Shown: positions 24,535 to 35,010 of the stretch, in pieces
Layout: every line of letters starts with the position of its first letter
How positions within the stretch are numbered: the stretch's first letter is position 1
Source of the DNA: Calothrix sp. MO_167.B42
GTDB lineage: Bacteria > Cyanobacteriota > Cyanobacteriia > Cyanobacteriales > Nostocaceae
Direction: 5' to 3'
DNA length: 36,057 nucleotides
NCBI GenBank assembly: GCA_030065255.1
Contig: JASJCX010000005.1
Coordinates: 1-36,057 of the forward strand
Notes under the pieces: generated by a model
Databases searched by the model: none
What the model was told of the DNA's origin: nothing
The model's input: only the letters and a program-made list of their open reading frames with translations
Position numbers and translations under genes: made by a program

Positions 24535-26757
24535 TTATATATCTGTGTTTGATAAAGAAGTTTTTTTCTTAAAGGGAAAATCTTGCCATGGATTCCTTGA
24601 CTCCACAGACTCTTGGGAGAAATAAAGGTAACTGTCAGGCTCACGATTTTTACTGACATCATTCACGACCATACCTAAAACATTCTGACTAGATTGTTTT
24701 AACAACTCTTTGGTCGTATTCGCACTATTCCATTCAACTATGCCAGGACGAACCACTAATAACATACCATCAGTTAGACGACCTAAAGTAGTCGCATCTG
24801 CTGTTCCCAGAATTGAATTAGTGTCAAAAATAACAAAGTCATAATCGCGGATAAAACCTTGAACTAATTCGGCCATCCGCCGGGAATTAAGCAGTGATAG
24901 TGGATTTGGTGGTAAAGTTCCCGATGGAAGTATAAATAGGTTCTGCATTACCCGTTCTATTGGTATATTAATATTTACTTGATTAGTGATTAAGTTACTT
25001 AGACCAACCACATTCTTCAAGGAAAGATCCCAAATATGATGCTGGGTGGGATGACGCATATCAGCATCTACTAGTAAAACTTTATTACCCATTTGAGCCA
25101 TTGCCATGGCTAAGTTAGCAGCAACAAAGGACTTTCCTTCCTTGGGTACTGAGCTTGTAACTACAATACTCTTTAGCTGTTGATCGGAAAGAAAATTTAA
25201 ATTAGATTGCAATATCTGATATGCATCACCAATCGGAAACTGTGATATGTCTCTGCCAATTAATTTGGGAATCTGTTCCTCTGACTCTGATTTCCATAAC
25301 CAATTCTGCTGATGATTATCACTGAATGAGGGAATAATCCCCAGTAGGGTGTATTGAAATAGTTCTTTGGCTTCTTGAACCGTTTTCAGGGATTGGTCAA
25401 TTAAATCTAATGCTAAGGCCGCAATTACACCTAATAAAGCACCAAAAACTATCCCACCACCAAGAATCAGTTTCTTACGAGAAGCTGTGGGCCCATCGGG
25501 TATAAAAGCAGGAGAAATTACACGCACATTACCAATATTTTGGTTCTCGGCCAACTCCACTTCTTTGAGTTTCTTTAATAATGATTCATAACTTCCCTGG
25601 GATGCTTGCAATTTCCGCTCTAGTTGTCTTTGAGTCTGCTCTAGTTTAGGTAACTTTTTTGCCCTTTCTTTATAAATAGCCAAATTTTGAGATAGTTTAT
25701 CAATTTTTTGCTCTAAAGCAAGATGCTCTGTTTCAGTACGTGCAAATTCTTGGAGCAAGTTTTGTCGTAAATCTCCAATCTGGAGATTCTTCAGCCCAGG
25801 CTGATTTTGACCAACGACTTGTTCTGTCTGCTGTGTTAATAAACTGTTAAGAGTAGAAACTTTTTCTTTTAAATTTAAGACTGTAGGATGTTCTGGTTGA
25901 AACTTAATCAGGGCTAATTGCAACTGGCTTTGCGCTTCCTTGAGCTGAGTCAAAAGTTGCTGAATTCCTGGTGTTTGACTCAGTGAAGCAGCGGTTACTG
26001 TTTGTTGCGAGTCAATACTTGCTTGACTTCGTAACTTTCCTAATTTAGCACCCACAAAAGACAATTGGGCTTGATTTTCGGATATCTGCTCTTCTAATTT
26101 TGCGATCGCTTGTACCCCTGCAGTTTCTTCTTCTTGCAAGGAAATCACTTTATTGTCTTCTTTAAATTTACGCAGGTTTGACTCAGCTTGTCTTACAGAT
26201 ACCTCTGCTTTTGGTAGTTGATCTAATATAAACGTTCGGGCTGAGGCTGCTTCAGCTCGATTAGCTTGGATATTTTGTTGAATATAAATTTCGATCAGTT
26301 TATTAACAATTCTCGCAGCCTCAACGGGATTTTCATGGGTATAAGAAATTTGTAAAACATCTGTACCCTTAGCACCCGTTGCGCTTAAACTATCCGCTAA
26401 TGCTTGGACAGAAAGGGGCTCCCCTGTCTCTTCTTTGAGTCCTAATTCTGCAATGGTTTTGTCAATAACTGGACGGGATAGAACAATTTTTGCTTGAGTC
26501 TCTAGAGGATTACCCTGTAAAGTTAAAGGCTCTATTTTCCCTAGTGTTTCCCCTAATCCTGTAAGTGAAGAAGTACGATTGGTTTTGATTAACAAACTTG
26601 CTTGTGTCTGATAGCTCTGTTTTAGGGAAAACGCTAATAGTGATGTCAGGGTAATAACCATCCCGAATACACTGAATGCAGCTACCCGACGGCGTTGCAG
26701 TATTAACCAGTATTTGTAAAAATTTATTTCTTCTATATTGTCTCTAGATTCTATCAT
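24535..26757 (-). CDS. Polysaccharide co-polymerase/tyrosine autokinase (Wzc-like)
   Basis: A 740-residue fusion of a chain-length regulator and a BY-kinase. A cytoplasmic N-terminus is followed by helix 1 (about 26-46), a Wzz domain (to about 165), a long periplasmic coiled coil (about 185-405) and a GNVR-like segment (NIGNVRVISPAFIPDGP, 408-422). Helix 2 is at 429-452. The kinase domain has Walker A SSVPKEGKS (535-543), Walker A' VLLVDADMRHP (560-570) and a Walker B region FVIFDTNSI (641-649). The last reads DTNS where DTPP is usual. The C-terminal tail has only two tyrosines (710 and 712) rather than a long tyrosine cluster. It is the first gene of the leftward cluster and controls polymer length with the Wzy-like protein. 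No cognate phosphatase gene is nearby. Confidence 0.92.
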   Translation of the reverse strand: MIESRDNIEEINFYKYWLILQRRRVAAFSVFGMVITLTSLLAFSLKQSYQTQASLLIKTNRTSSLTGLGETLGKIEPLTLQGNPLETQAKIVLSRPVIDKTIAELGLKEETGEPLSVQALADSLSATGAKGTDVLQISYTHENPVEAARIVNKLIEIYIQQNIQANRAEAASARTFILDQLPKAEVSVRQAESNLRKFKEDNKVISLQEEETAGVQAIAKLEEQISENQAQLSFVGAKLGKLRSQASIDSQQTVTAASLSQTPGIQQLLTQLKEAQSQLQLALIKFQPEHPTVLNLKEKVSTLNSLLTQQTEQVVGQNQPGLKNLQIGDLRQNLLQEFARTETEHLALEQKIDKLSQNLAIYKERAKKLPKLEQTQRQLERKLQASQGSYESLLKKLKEVELAENQNIGNVRVISPAFIPDGPTASRKKLILGGGIVFGALLGVIAALALDLIDQSLKTVQEAKELFQYTLLGIIPSFSDNHQQNWLWKSESEEQIPKLIGRDISQFPIGDAYQILQSNLNFLSDQQLKSIVVTSSVPKEGKSFVAANLAMAMAQMGNKVLLVDADMRHPTQHHIWDLSLKNVVGLSNLITNQVNINIPIERVMQNLFILPSGTLPPNPLSLLNSRRMAELVQGFIRDYDFVIFDTNSILGTADATTLGRLTDGMLLVVRPGIVEWNSANTTKELLKQSSQNVLGMVVNDVSKNREPDSYLYFSQESVESRNPWQDFPFKKKTSLSNTDI

Positions 26758-27696
26758 TATTCATTGACCATCCAATTGTGCAAAACTATTTGAAAATGCG
26801 ATGTCCTATTCGCAACTAGTTTGTATGTAATCTATTAAAAGCCAAATTTAAAGCATTTAATTTTCGCAACAAAATCAAGAGGAATGTTTCAAGTAAGACA
26901 ATATGTCATATATAAATTTCAGACAACTTACCAGTTAATCAAGGAACAATTATTTAAATTTCTTGATTCAAAATCCTACAAAGACTAGTTTTTTCACGGG
27001 TTAGCAATATCTTGGAACGATGCACTTGTATCTTTCATTTTCTCAGTGTAGATGCATTATATAGTGTATTATTTAACTCAATTTTACTCTTTTTCTTGAT
27101 TTATTTAATCATTAGTTAATTTACCATATAAGCTTAAAAACATTCTTGGAAGATAAACTTTTTTATCAAACACTCTGACCTAATGTATATCAATTTTTCT
27201 CTGTAGGCAACATAATACTTTTTTTATATTTTTAAATAAAGTACTTTGTACAAAATTTTATGAAAGCTTAATATTTTTCTCCTTTTGTACAGTAAATAAC
27301 CAGTTAATATATGGCTGAATTGAATATAAACAGTGCTATTCGTTAAACCCATCCTAAAATGTATAACCCTTGCTATGCAAGATTTATGGAGTTTGTCAAG
27401 ATATTATTAATCAACGTAATAATCAGCCTTAGAGACGTTTTCTAATAATTTAGAAGCAAAAAATAAAATTTATAAGTTTGAATACGAACATTATTTTTAA
27501 TGTTAAATATAGCTTGTAAGGTAACCTTAGTAATAAGAAAATTTTAAAAATTTTTATTTTTGTATTCTATTTTTAAACTAATTTAATTTACGGAGGTGTT
27601 TATTATAGTGGTTTTCATTTAAATGAAGTATGCCATAAGCTTTAACTAATAGACTTTGGAACTTTAAGTACGCACCTTATAATATAAGGGAACATT

Positions 27697-27835
27697 ATAG
27701 GAATCAGATTTGATTTACCGCCAAAAGATACCTAGGATGTATAAGGGACAGCTTAATGTAGCAAATTATTGATAATTGTGGGTTATGAAATATGTTCTAA
27801 CACACCCTACAGTACCTAATTTTTTTCAAAAATAA
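27697..27835. repeat. Possible degenerate family-1 repeat
   Basis: ATAGGAATCAGATTTGA at the left and CACACCCTACAGTACCTAATTT at 27801-27822 resemble the two halves of the element at 8228-8404. The middle and the last 15 bases do not match, so the copy is decayed or partial. Confidence 0.4.
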
Positions 27836-28023
27836 AATAGTAATTTTATATATTAATTTCTTTTACACTGAGAAAATATTGTCAGTTTAATTACGATTAA
27901 ATCAAGAACCATACTTTGCATGGGAAGAAATTGGGGTCTTATGTCAATACCATGGGGATCTTAGAACAGTGGATGTGATGGAAGATTTATGTAGATTTGC
28001 GCTTTATTTGTGGGATCGGGTAA

Positions 28024-28062
28024 ATTAATTAACTTAAGTTTGCAGGAATTAAGTTAATTAAT
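28024..28062. repeat. Perfect 14-bp inverted repeat
   Basis: ATTAATTAACTTAA (28024-28037) and its exact reverse complement (28049-28062) are separated by 11 bases. It lies 238 bp upstream of ligA. It could be an operator-like site, a hairpin in a leader, or the end of a decayed element. No T-run is adjacent. Confidence 0.75.
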
Positions 28063-28285
28063 AAGCCCGAAGAATATGGTCTAAAGTCTCTTATTCACCC
28101 AGAAAATTGAAGAAGGCAGGGGGCAGGAGGCAGAAGAAAATGTACCTCTATTTACCTGCAATGTGCTGTAAAGAACTCCAGATTGAAAGAATTCAGTTTA
28201 GAAATGGGAAAAATTGTGATAGAAAAAGTCATGTTTACTTGCCAAAAAAATTTTTGTGGCTAAATATGTAACACCCTGCCATTAA

Positions 28286-30372
<2,087 letters not shown>

Positions 30373-30430
30373 AGTATTAGGGAAACTTACTTATTACTTC
30401 CCTCATCCCCTCACTCCCTCACGTGAAAAG

Positions 30431-30468
30431 TCAGATCCCCGACTTTTACAGAAAAGTCGGGGATCTGA
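30431..30468. terminator. 17-bp perfect hairpin between ligA and cysE
   Basis: TCAGATCCCCGACTTTT, a 4-base loop (ACAG) and the exact complement AAAAGTCGGGGATCTGA. This is a highly recurrent cyanobacterial intergenic palindrome. Its place between convergent genes suits a bidirectional terminator, although no long T-run follows on either side. A weaker, bulged stem lies at 30552-30582 next to the cysE stop. Confidence 0.6.
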
Positions 30469-30589
30469 GCCTCTGTAAATGAACTGCATTGGGGCATAAT
30501 CGACAAAAAAATAAGGCGTGTTCACAAACACACCCCACAATTGTGATAACTGTTAGCGCAGCTCCTGGTGAAGGAGGCTAACTGATGAT

Positions 30590-31354
30590 TCAGATACCCG
30601 CACCATCAAAAAACTGCTTAATAGCTTTATCTTTGATATCGCAGCAGGGTGCTTCTTGAGCTATTTCTGCCTCACAGTTAGTAACATTACCTACTAAAAC
30701 AGGAGTTTTGGTCGTAGACTGAGTATGCTGGAGATCTTGTATTTGTTCTTCCAGTAATTCTATGCGATCGACTAAAGCCCGAATCACCTGGGCTTCTGAA
30801 TCTGGTAGATTGTTATGTTCTAAGGGAGCAACCCGAACCCCAGAACGGTAAACTATTCTACCGGGTACACCAACGACTGTGCAATCCGAAGGTACATCCC
30901 TCAGGACAACGGAACCAGCACCAATACGGACATTATTACCAATGAGAATATTGCCTAATACCTTCGCACCAGCACCGACAACTGCATGTTCCCCCACAGT
31001 GGGGTGGCGTTTACCACTTTCTTTACCCGTACCACCTAGGGTTACGCCTTGATAAATTAATGTGTAATCACCAATAATGGCTGTTTCACCAATAACAACC
31101 CCCATACCATGATCGATAAATACCCCTTGTCCGATTACAGCACCAGGGTGAATTTCAATACCAGTAATAAATCGAGAAATGTGAGAAATCAAGCGGGGAA
31201 TAAAAGGAATGCCGACACTATAGAGCCAGTGAGCCAACCGATGAAATAGCAAGGCTTGTAAGCCAGGGTAGCAAAACAAGACTTCTAGCCAGTTGCGGGC
31301 AGCTGGATCACGTTCAAAAATAATGCGAAAGTCAGCAAGGAGTGTAGATAGCAC
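30590..31354 (-). CDS. cysE: Serine O-acetyltransferase
   Basis: A 254-residue enzyme making O-acetylserine from serine and acetyl-CoA, the first step of cysteine synthesis in the cytoplasm. The N-terminal helical part (residues 1-65) includes FERDPAARN. The left-handed beta-helix (about 68-170) has hexapeptide repeats with [12 protein letters not shown] (catalytic His82) and GKRHPTVG (His117). A C-terminal extension after residue 175 has a short coiled coil ([13 protein letters not shown]) and ends KQFFDGAGI. That tail would be expected to contact O-acetylserine sulfhydrylase, since a terminal Ile is the usual docking residue. The start is ATG 31354. It is convergent with ligA and monocistronic. 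Confidence 0.96.
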   Translation of the reverse strand: MLSTLLADFRIIFERDPAARNWLEVLFCYPGLQALLFHRLAHWLYSVGIPFIPRLISHISRFITGIEIHPGAVIGQGVFIDHGMGVVIGETAIIGDYTLIYQGVTLGGTGKESGKRHPTVGEHAVVGAGAKVLGNILIGNNVRIGAGSVVLRDVPSDCTVVGVPGRIVYRSGVRVAPLEHNNLPDSEAQVIRALVDRIELLEEQIQDLQHTQSTTKTPVLVGNVTNCEAEIAQEAPCCDIKDKAIKQFFDGAGI

Positions 31355-32106
31355 GCTTATTGCATCCTAAAATTTCGGCAAAGTAAGTTACTCTATCTTA
31401 ACTTTTTAAGTGTCAACCAAGTGAAGTACCTACAGTGACGCTTCGCGTACACAGTAGGCTTCCCGTCTCACCCGCCCCCGCCCCATTAAACTCGTGTTTA
31501 ATTTGGTCTTACACAGCGTCTCTGGTCTTGGGACCTTTATCTCCTCAAGGGAGAACCCAGGCAGCCGCCCATCTTCCATAGGCAGTTTAATTTTTGTTCG
31601 TACAACATTCCTCGGATTTACTGCAATGGCATACCATCTAGAAATGTTCCTTCCCCGATCTCTGATGTGTCTGCGGCAAGTCTTACTACTTTGAAGTTAG
31701 CCTTTCTGTTCCATGCAGTCAGGTGGGTCATCGACCATTTACATATTATCATGTATGCAGAAAATTGGATTTACCAAATACCGACCCTTTGAAAGTGGCG
31801 ATTCCTCATCGACCCTCCTGCCCTGTTAATCCTACGGATTAAATCGGTTGTGGGTCAATTCGTCATCGCCCAACAATTCATCTCACACTGCCCTATGCCT
31901 TCGGCACGCTCCGCGAACGGGTCAGATGGGAGCCTTCTTGTTGAAAGAGGTAAGCGAAGCTATGCCGTAGGCTTTACGCTACACTCCGTTTCGCTCGCAA
32001 TGACAGCTTTTGGATCAATCATTCTGTGGAGTTATCTAAAAAGCGTGGGCTTTGCGCCAAATTTTGTAAACTAGCTAAACTGATCTCGCGGTACGGCGTG
32101 AGTCTC
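31355..32106. other. 750-bp unassigned block with repeat debris
   Basis: Bases 31431-31455 form an inverted repeat around CGCTTCGCG (CTACAGTG...CACAGTAG). Bases 31895-31990 hold CTTCGGCACGCTCCGCGAACG and TCGCTCGCAATGACAGC, common cyanobacterial intergenic repeats. Between them, 31470-31890 is more GC-rich than the surroundings and has short broken open frames. One example, on the minus strand, reads MTHLTAWNRKANFKVVRL; another includes IKLPMEDGRLPGFSLEEI. No intact gene, tRNA or known RNA was recognised. A decayed mobile element is possible but unproven. Confidence 0.4.
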
Positions 32107-32601
32107 TTACTGTTTCAGGTAAAGAGAGTAGTTTGTTTGGGAATTTTTCCTAAAATTACCTACCCATATTTTATATAGTCCAGCTTTCCAGTCATTGTCA
32201 GTAATGCTAGCATCTTTATTTTTACCAGTATCATCACCACAACGAATGGTGCTATCGTCTGGTCCTAATATAAGTAAAGTTGTATCGCTACCACTGTCAA
32301 CCTGTAATTCCAAATTAGAGAAGTCTTTGTTTAACACCATAATGTGATCGGGGTTGGGTGTGGCAAATCCAGTACAAGGATTGCCATTTCGATCGCGTTT
32401 GCTGATCATGTGCAAGCTGAAGGAGCCTTTGGTATAGCCAGTGAGTCTTCCTTTGCTAGGTTCAAACCCTGGGGACACGTCAATCTTCCCAAAATTAGAT
32501 GAATTGGCGATAGCTGGTGTGGCGGTAACGGCGGCGATAATGGTCAAAATTAAAGTGGCATATAATCCAACATGGGGAATGTCCAACTTTCGTTGAGTCA
32601 T
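32107..32601 (-). CDS. Small secreted protein, PPC-domain-like
   Basis: A 164-residue protein with a clear N-terminal signal sequence (hydrophobic VGLYATLILTIIAAVTA, likely cleavage after AIA near residue 32). The mature part is predicted to be beta-rich. SGSDTTLLILGPDDSTIRCGDD, GLYKIWVGNF and NYSLYL near the end are reminiscent of pre-peptidase C-terminal-like beta-sandwich domains in cyanobacterial secreted proteins. Two cysteines (CTGF and IRCGDD) may form a disulfide. No catalytic motif is visible and function is unknown. It has its own leader upstream, and a 109-bp repeat separates it from the upstream DUF3352 gene, so it is probably transcribed alone. Confidence 0.8.
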   Translation of the reverse strand: MTQRKLDIPHVGLYATLILTIIAAVTATPAIANSSNFGKIDVSPGFEPSKGRLTGYTKGSFSLHMISKRDRNGNPCTGFATPNPDHIMVLNKDFSNLELQVDSGSDTTLLILGPDDSTIRCGDDTGKNKDASITDNDWKAGLYKIWVGNFRKNSQTNYSLYLKQ

Positions 32602-32721
32602 TGATTTAAAAATAATTATAGTTTTTTATATATACATTTTAAGCTCTATTAATATATGTTTGTTTTGGGAGTATGACACCTGGGAATCTGTACGCACAAA
32701 TTTTTACAAATGTCACACATC

Positions 32722-32830
32722 TTATACCAATTCAAATAATGTTTGCGACACATAAATTAAATTATTCGTAGGGGTTTAACAGTGCTAAACACCTACCCAT
32801 CTGTCGCATTCTTTTTTTAAATTGGTATTA
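32722..32830. mobile_element. 103-bp inverted-repeat element (TACCAATT ends)
   Basis: The ends TACCAATTCAAA...TGCGACA and, on the other strand, TACCAATTTAAA...TGCGACA are imperfect inverted copies of about 27 bases. TTA stands at both borders (32722-32724 and 32828-32830), a possible short target duplication. The centre is a hairpin, TAGGGGTTTA-ACAGTGC-TAAACACCTA. No coding capacity. It abuts the stop of the DUF3352 gene. Confidence 0.75.
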
Positions 32831-32834
32831 GTTG

Positions 32835-34553
32835 TTAGGATTCCAGTTGCAAAAATAAAGATGCTTTGAGGAACTCAGTATTACTACCCTCACTGCTAAA
32901 AATCAGGGATACTCTTGCAAAATTCCCAGATGGGAGCAATTTACTCACAAAGGGCTTACCTAGGGCTGAAAATAGCTGAATAATGGGTAGTTTTTGTTTG
33001 AGCATTGCCTCACCTGTACTCCAGTCAAAGTATGCATAGCCTTGATTGGAGTCAGACATAATCTGCAAACCATTTTGGAAATAAGGATTTTGTGTGAAGT
33101 TATTTCCCTGTGTTGCCAATATTTTATCCATGGCTGCAATGGAGGATGCAAAGATTTCATAATCCCCTAATGTTGTATGTAAACCTCTAATTTGTGCGTC
33201 AACATTAAAGGATTTATCTTTCTGAGTATTTTGGGAATTGGTAGCTGCTTGTATCTGGGTCCAAGCGGAGATTTTTTGCTGGTCTAATGAGAAACTATTA
33301 ATACTTAACCCAGACGCAGCAGCAATCCCATCTAAACGGGAAATTCCAGCTTGACCATCCGCTTTGTCTACAACTAAAATCCAATCTGGTGCTTTTTTCC
33401 CTTTATTGGGCAACAATCCCAGGGCATATTCTCCCTTAATCCAACTCAAAATATCCCCAGATAAGTCAATTTTCGGGGAATTTTGCATATATGCCAGTGA
33501 TTCTACCCATTGGCTAGTTTTACCTCCACGGGAACCTGATATGGTGTTGGTTAATTGCATCCAAAATTGTGCCGCAGCAGTATTGCCCAAGTTGCTTAAA
33601 TCTTTACCTGTTAAGACTAATCCTGCTGTGTCGGGAATCCATTGTAATGCTGCTGTGGGTGTAGTTAATGGGGTTGATATTAGTAATTTATCGGATGCTG
33701 CTAGTATAATATTTTGCGCTAGTAACCCTTTGTTCGAGAACTTCAGGGCAACCATTTGACTATCAAAAACTGGATCTACTAGCTGTAAGCCCTGCCACTG
33801 CGCCACTGTAGGAAAATTAATAAAAGCTGTAGCTAGTACGGGTTCTTTGGGTAATTCCTGTATAGCTTTTTGATATTTGTCAGAACTGAGTAAATTTACA
33901 TCTGGTGCTTGGACATTATTCACTGCATTTCGCAATACTTGGGGATCGTTAGCAAATAATACAAAGCTGTCTCCTACCAAAGCACTAGCCAGGGGTGGTA
34001 AATTTTCGACTTGTTTTAGTTGATTTTGCGACTGAGTCGGTTCTGGATGGTCATAAAATAGCTTTACACCTTCATATTCTTCTACAACCAGTTGATTACC
34101 CGCTAATACTCGCTGGGAAAATAGTAAATCGACAAATTCCTGACTTTTTGCTGGTTGTGCGGTAGCCAAAGCCATGAGATATCCTGGCTGCAATCCATTT
34201 TCATCATCCCGATCTATATCTGGGGTAGTCACAGCTAAGGTAATTTCTTCCCCTAACCACGGTTGAATATCTTTTTGGTAATTAATACCAGAGTTGGTGA
34301 ACACACTATTTTGTAATAGGGAAACTACCCCTTTTCCAGATGAAGCTGGTAAACGCTCTGGATTTATTAGCATTGACACCATCACTGGCGCTTGTTTGGG
34401 GATAAAGATGGCTGCATTTGGTTCGGACATGGTGCCATTGGTGGCTAAATTGGTGGTGCTTCTGGGCAATAACCAATAAAAGATGGCACAACCAATTAAA
34501 ACTAATGCCACGGCACCGATTGCAATTAAACCAAAAACAGAGCGTTGCTTCAT
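32835..34553 (-). CDS. DUF3352-family membrane-anchored protein
   Basis: A 572-residue protein with one N-terminal hydrophobic segment (about residues 7-29, FGLIAIGAVALVLIGCAIFYW) that would act as an uncleaved anchor or signal. The rest is a large periplasmic or lumen-facing region. Features typical of DUF3352 are AAIFIPKQAPVMVSMLINPERL after the anchor, several Phe-Val-Leu-Phe-Ala strands (DSFVLFANDPQVL) and YAYFDWSTGEAML near the C-terminus. The family is common in cyanobacteria and has no established function. The start is ATG 34553. The repeat at 32722-32830 lies directly downstream. No operon partner is evident. Confidence 0.88.
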   Translation of the reverse strand: MKQRSVFGLIAIGAVALVLIGCAIFYWLLPRSTTNLATNGTMSEPNAAIFIPKQAPVMVSMLINPERLPASSGKGVVSLLQNSVFTNSGINYQKDIQPWLGEEITLAVTTPDIDRDDENGLQPGYLMALATAQPAKSQEFVDLLFSQRVLAGNQLVVEEYEGVKLFYDHPEPTQSQNQLKQVENLPPLASALVGDSFVLFANDPQVLRNAVNNVQAPDVNLLSSDKYQKAIQELPKEPVLATAFINFPTVAQWQGLQLVDPVFDSQMVALKFSNKGLLAQNIILAASDKLLISTPLTTPTAALQWIPDTAGLVLTGKDLSNLGNTAAAQFWMQLTNTISGSRGGKTSQWVESLAYMQNSPKIDLSGDILSWIKGEYALGLLPNKGKKAPDWILVVDKADGQAGISRLDGIAAASGLSINSFSLDQQKISAWTQIQAATNSQNTQKDKSFNVDAQIRGLHTTLGDYEIFASSIAAMDKILATQGNNFTQNPYFQNGLQIMSDSNQGYAYFDWSTGEAMLKQKLPIIQLFSALGKPFVSKLLPSGNFARVSLIFSSEGSNTEFLKASLFLQLES

Positions 34554-34800
34554 ATCTATTCACGTAGGCTGTTAGGAGAGTGGTGATATGGCAAAAGGTA
34601 GAAACGCCAAAAAACAGAAGGTTGATTATTTATATTCTGCTATTTCACTCTTTGAATATTTTCTCACCTTTATGTCTACTGCTATACCAACTAAAATATT
34701 AAACTGCCTGCACCACAATCGGATACTTTTATTTTTATATCTAGGAAAAATTATTTGGTATGCAAATGGTTGTCCGATGCTTTGATAATCCCATACTTAC

Positions 34801-34838
34801 GAGCAATTTAGTTGCACCAAGCTTCAACTAAATTGCTC
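34801..34838. repeat. Perfect 14-bp inverted repeat with 10-base loop
   Basis: GAGCAATTTAGTTG (34801-34814) and its exact complement CAACTAAATTGCTC (34825-34838). There is no adjacent T-run, so it is a palindromic site or repeat rather than a clear terminator. Confidence 0.8.
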
Positions 34839-34970
34839 ATTCTTGCCTCTGTGCGTTTCTCTGTGTTCTCTGCGGTTCAATCCCTCTCCTTTTATTAGGC
34901 TGCGTGCGGAATGTGAGTTATGGGATTCCCAACATTCCCACCGAAAACCTCACCCTGTCCTCACGGACAT

Positions 34971-34993
34971 CCCTCTCCTTATTAAGGAGAGGG
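34971..34993. repeat. CCCTCTCCTTA palindrome downstream of the aminotransferase
   Basis: CCCTCTCCTTA-T-TAAGGAGAGGG is an almost perfect palindrome, 17 bases past the stop of the aminotransferase gene. The same core occurs at 6342-6360. It may end transcription of that gene but is also a dispersed repeat. Confidence 0.55.
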
Positions 34994-35010
34994 AAAGATT
35001 TTTGTTTCAG

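Larger units (their letters stand above)
34554..35010. other. 457-bp intergenic region with palindromes
   Basis: It holds the upstream region of the DUF3352 gene, the strong inverted repeat at 34801-34838, a widespread repeat-like phrase (CTCTGTGCGTTTCTCTGTG near 34850) and the palindrome at 34971-34993. A 65-codon plus-strand open frame at 34588-34785 has a GGAGAG upstream but no family resemblance and is not called as a gene. Confidence 0.6.

Noticed and set aside
30431-30468. Specific regulatory hairpin of cysE or ligA
   Set aside because: The palindrome is of a type dispersed widely in cyanobacterial genomes and lies between convergent 3' ends; at most a terminator.
31494-31694. 66-codon plus-strand open frame in the unassigned block
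   Set aside because: No known family, no ribosome site, and the other strand has equally plausible fragments; treated as decayed sequence.
34588-34785. 65-codon plus-strand open frame with GGAGAG upstream
   Set aside because: No family resemblance, low-complexity hydrophobic end, AT-rich spacer, and it sits in the promoter region of the divergent DUF3352 gene.
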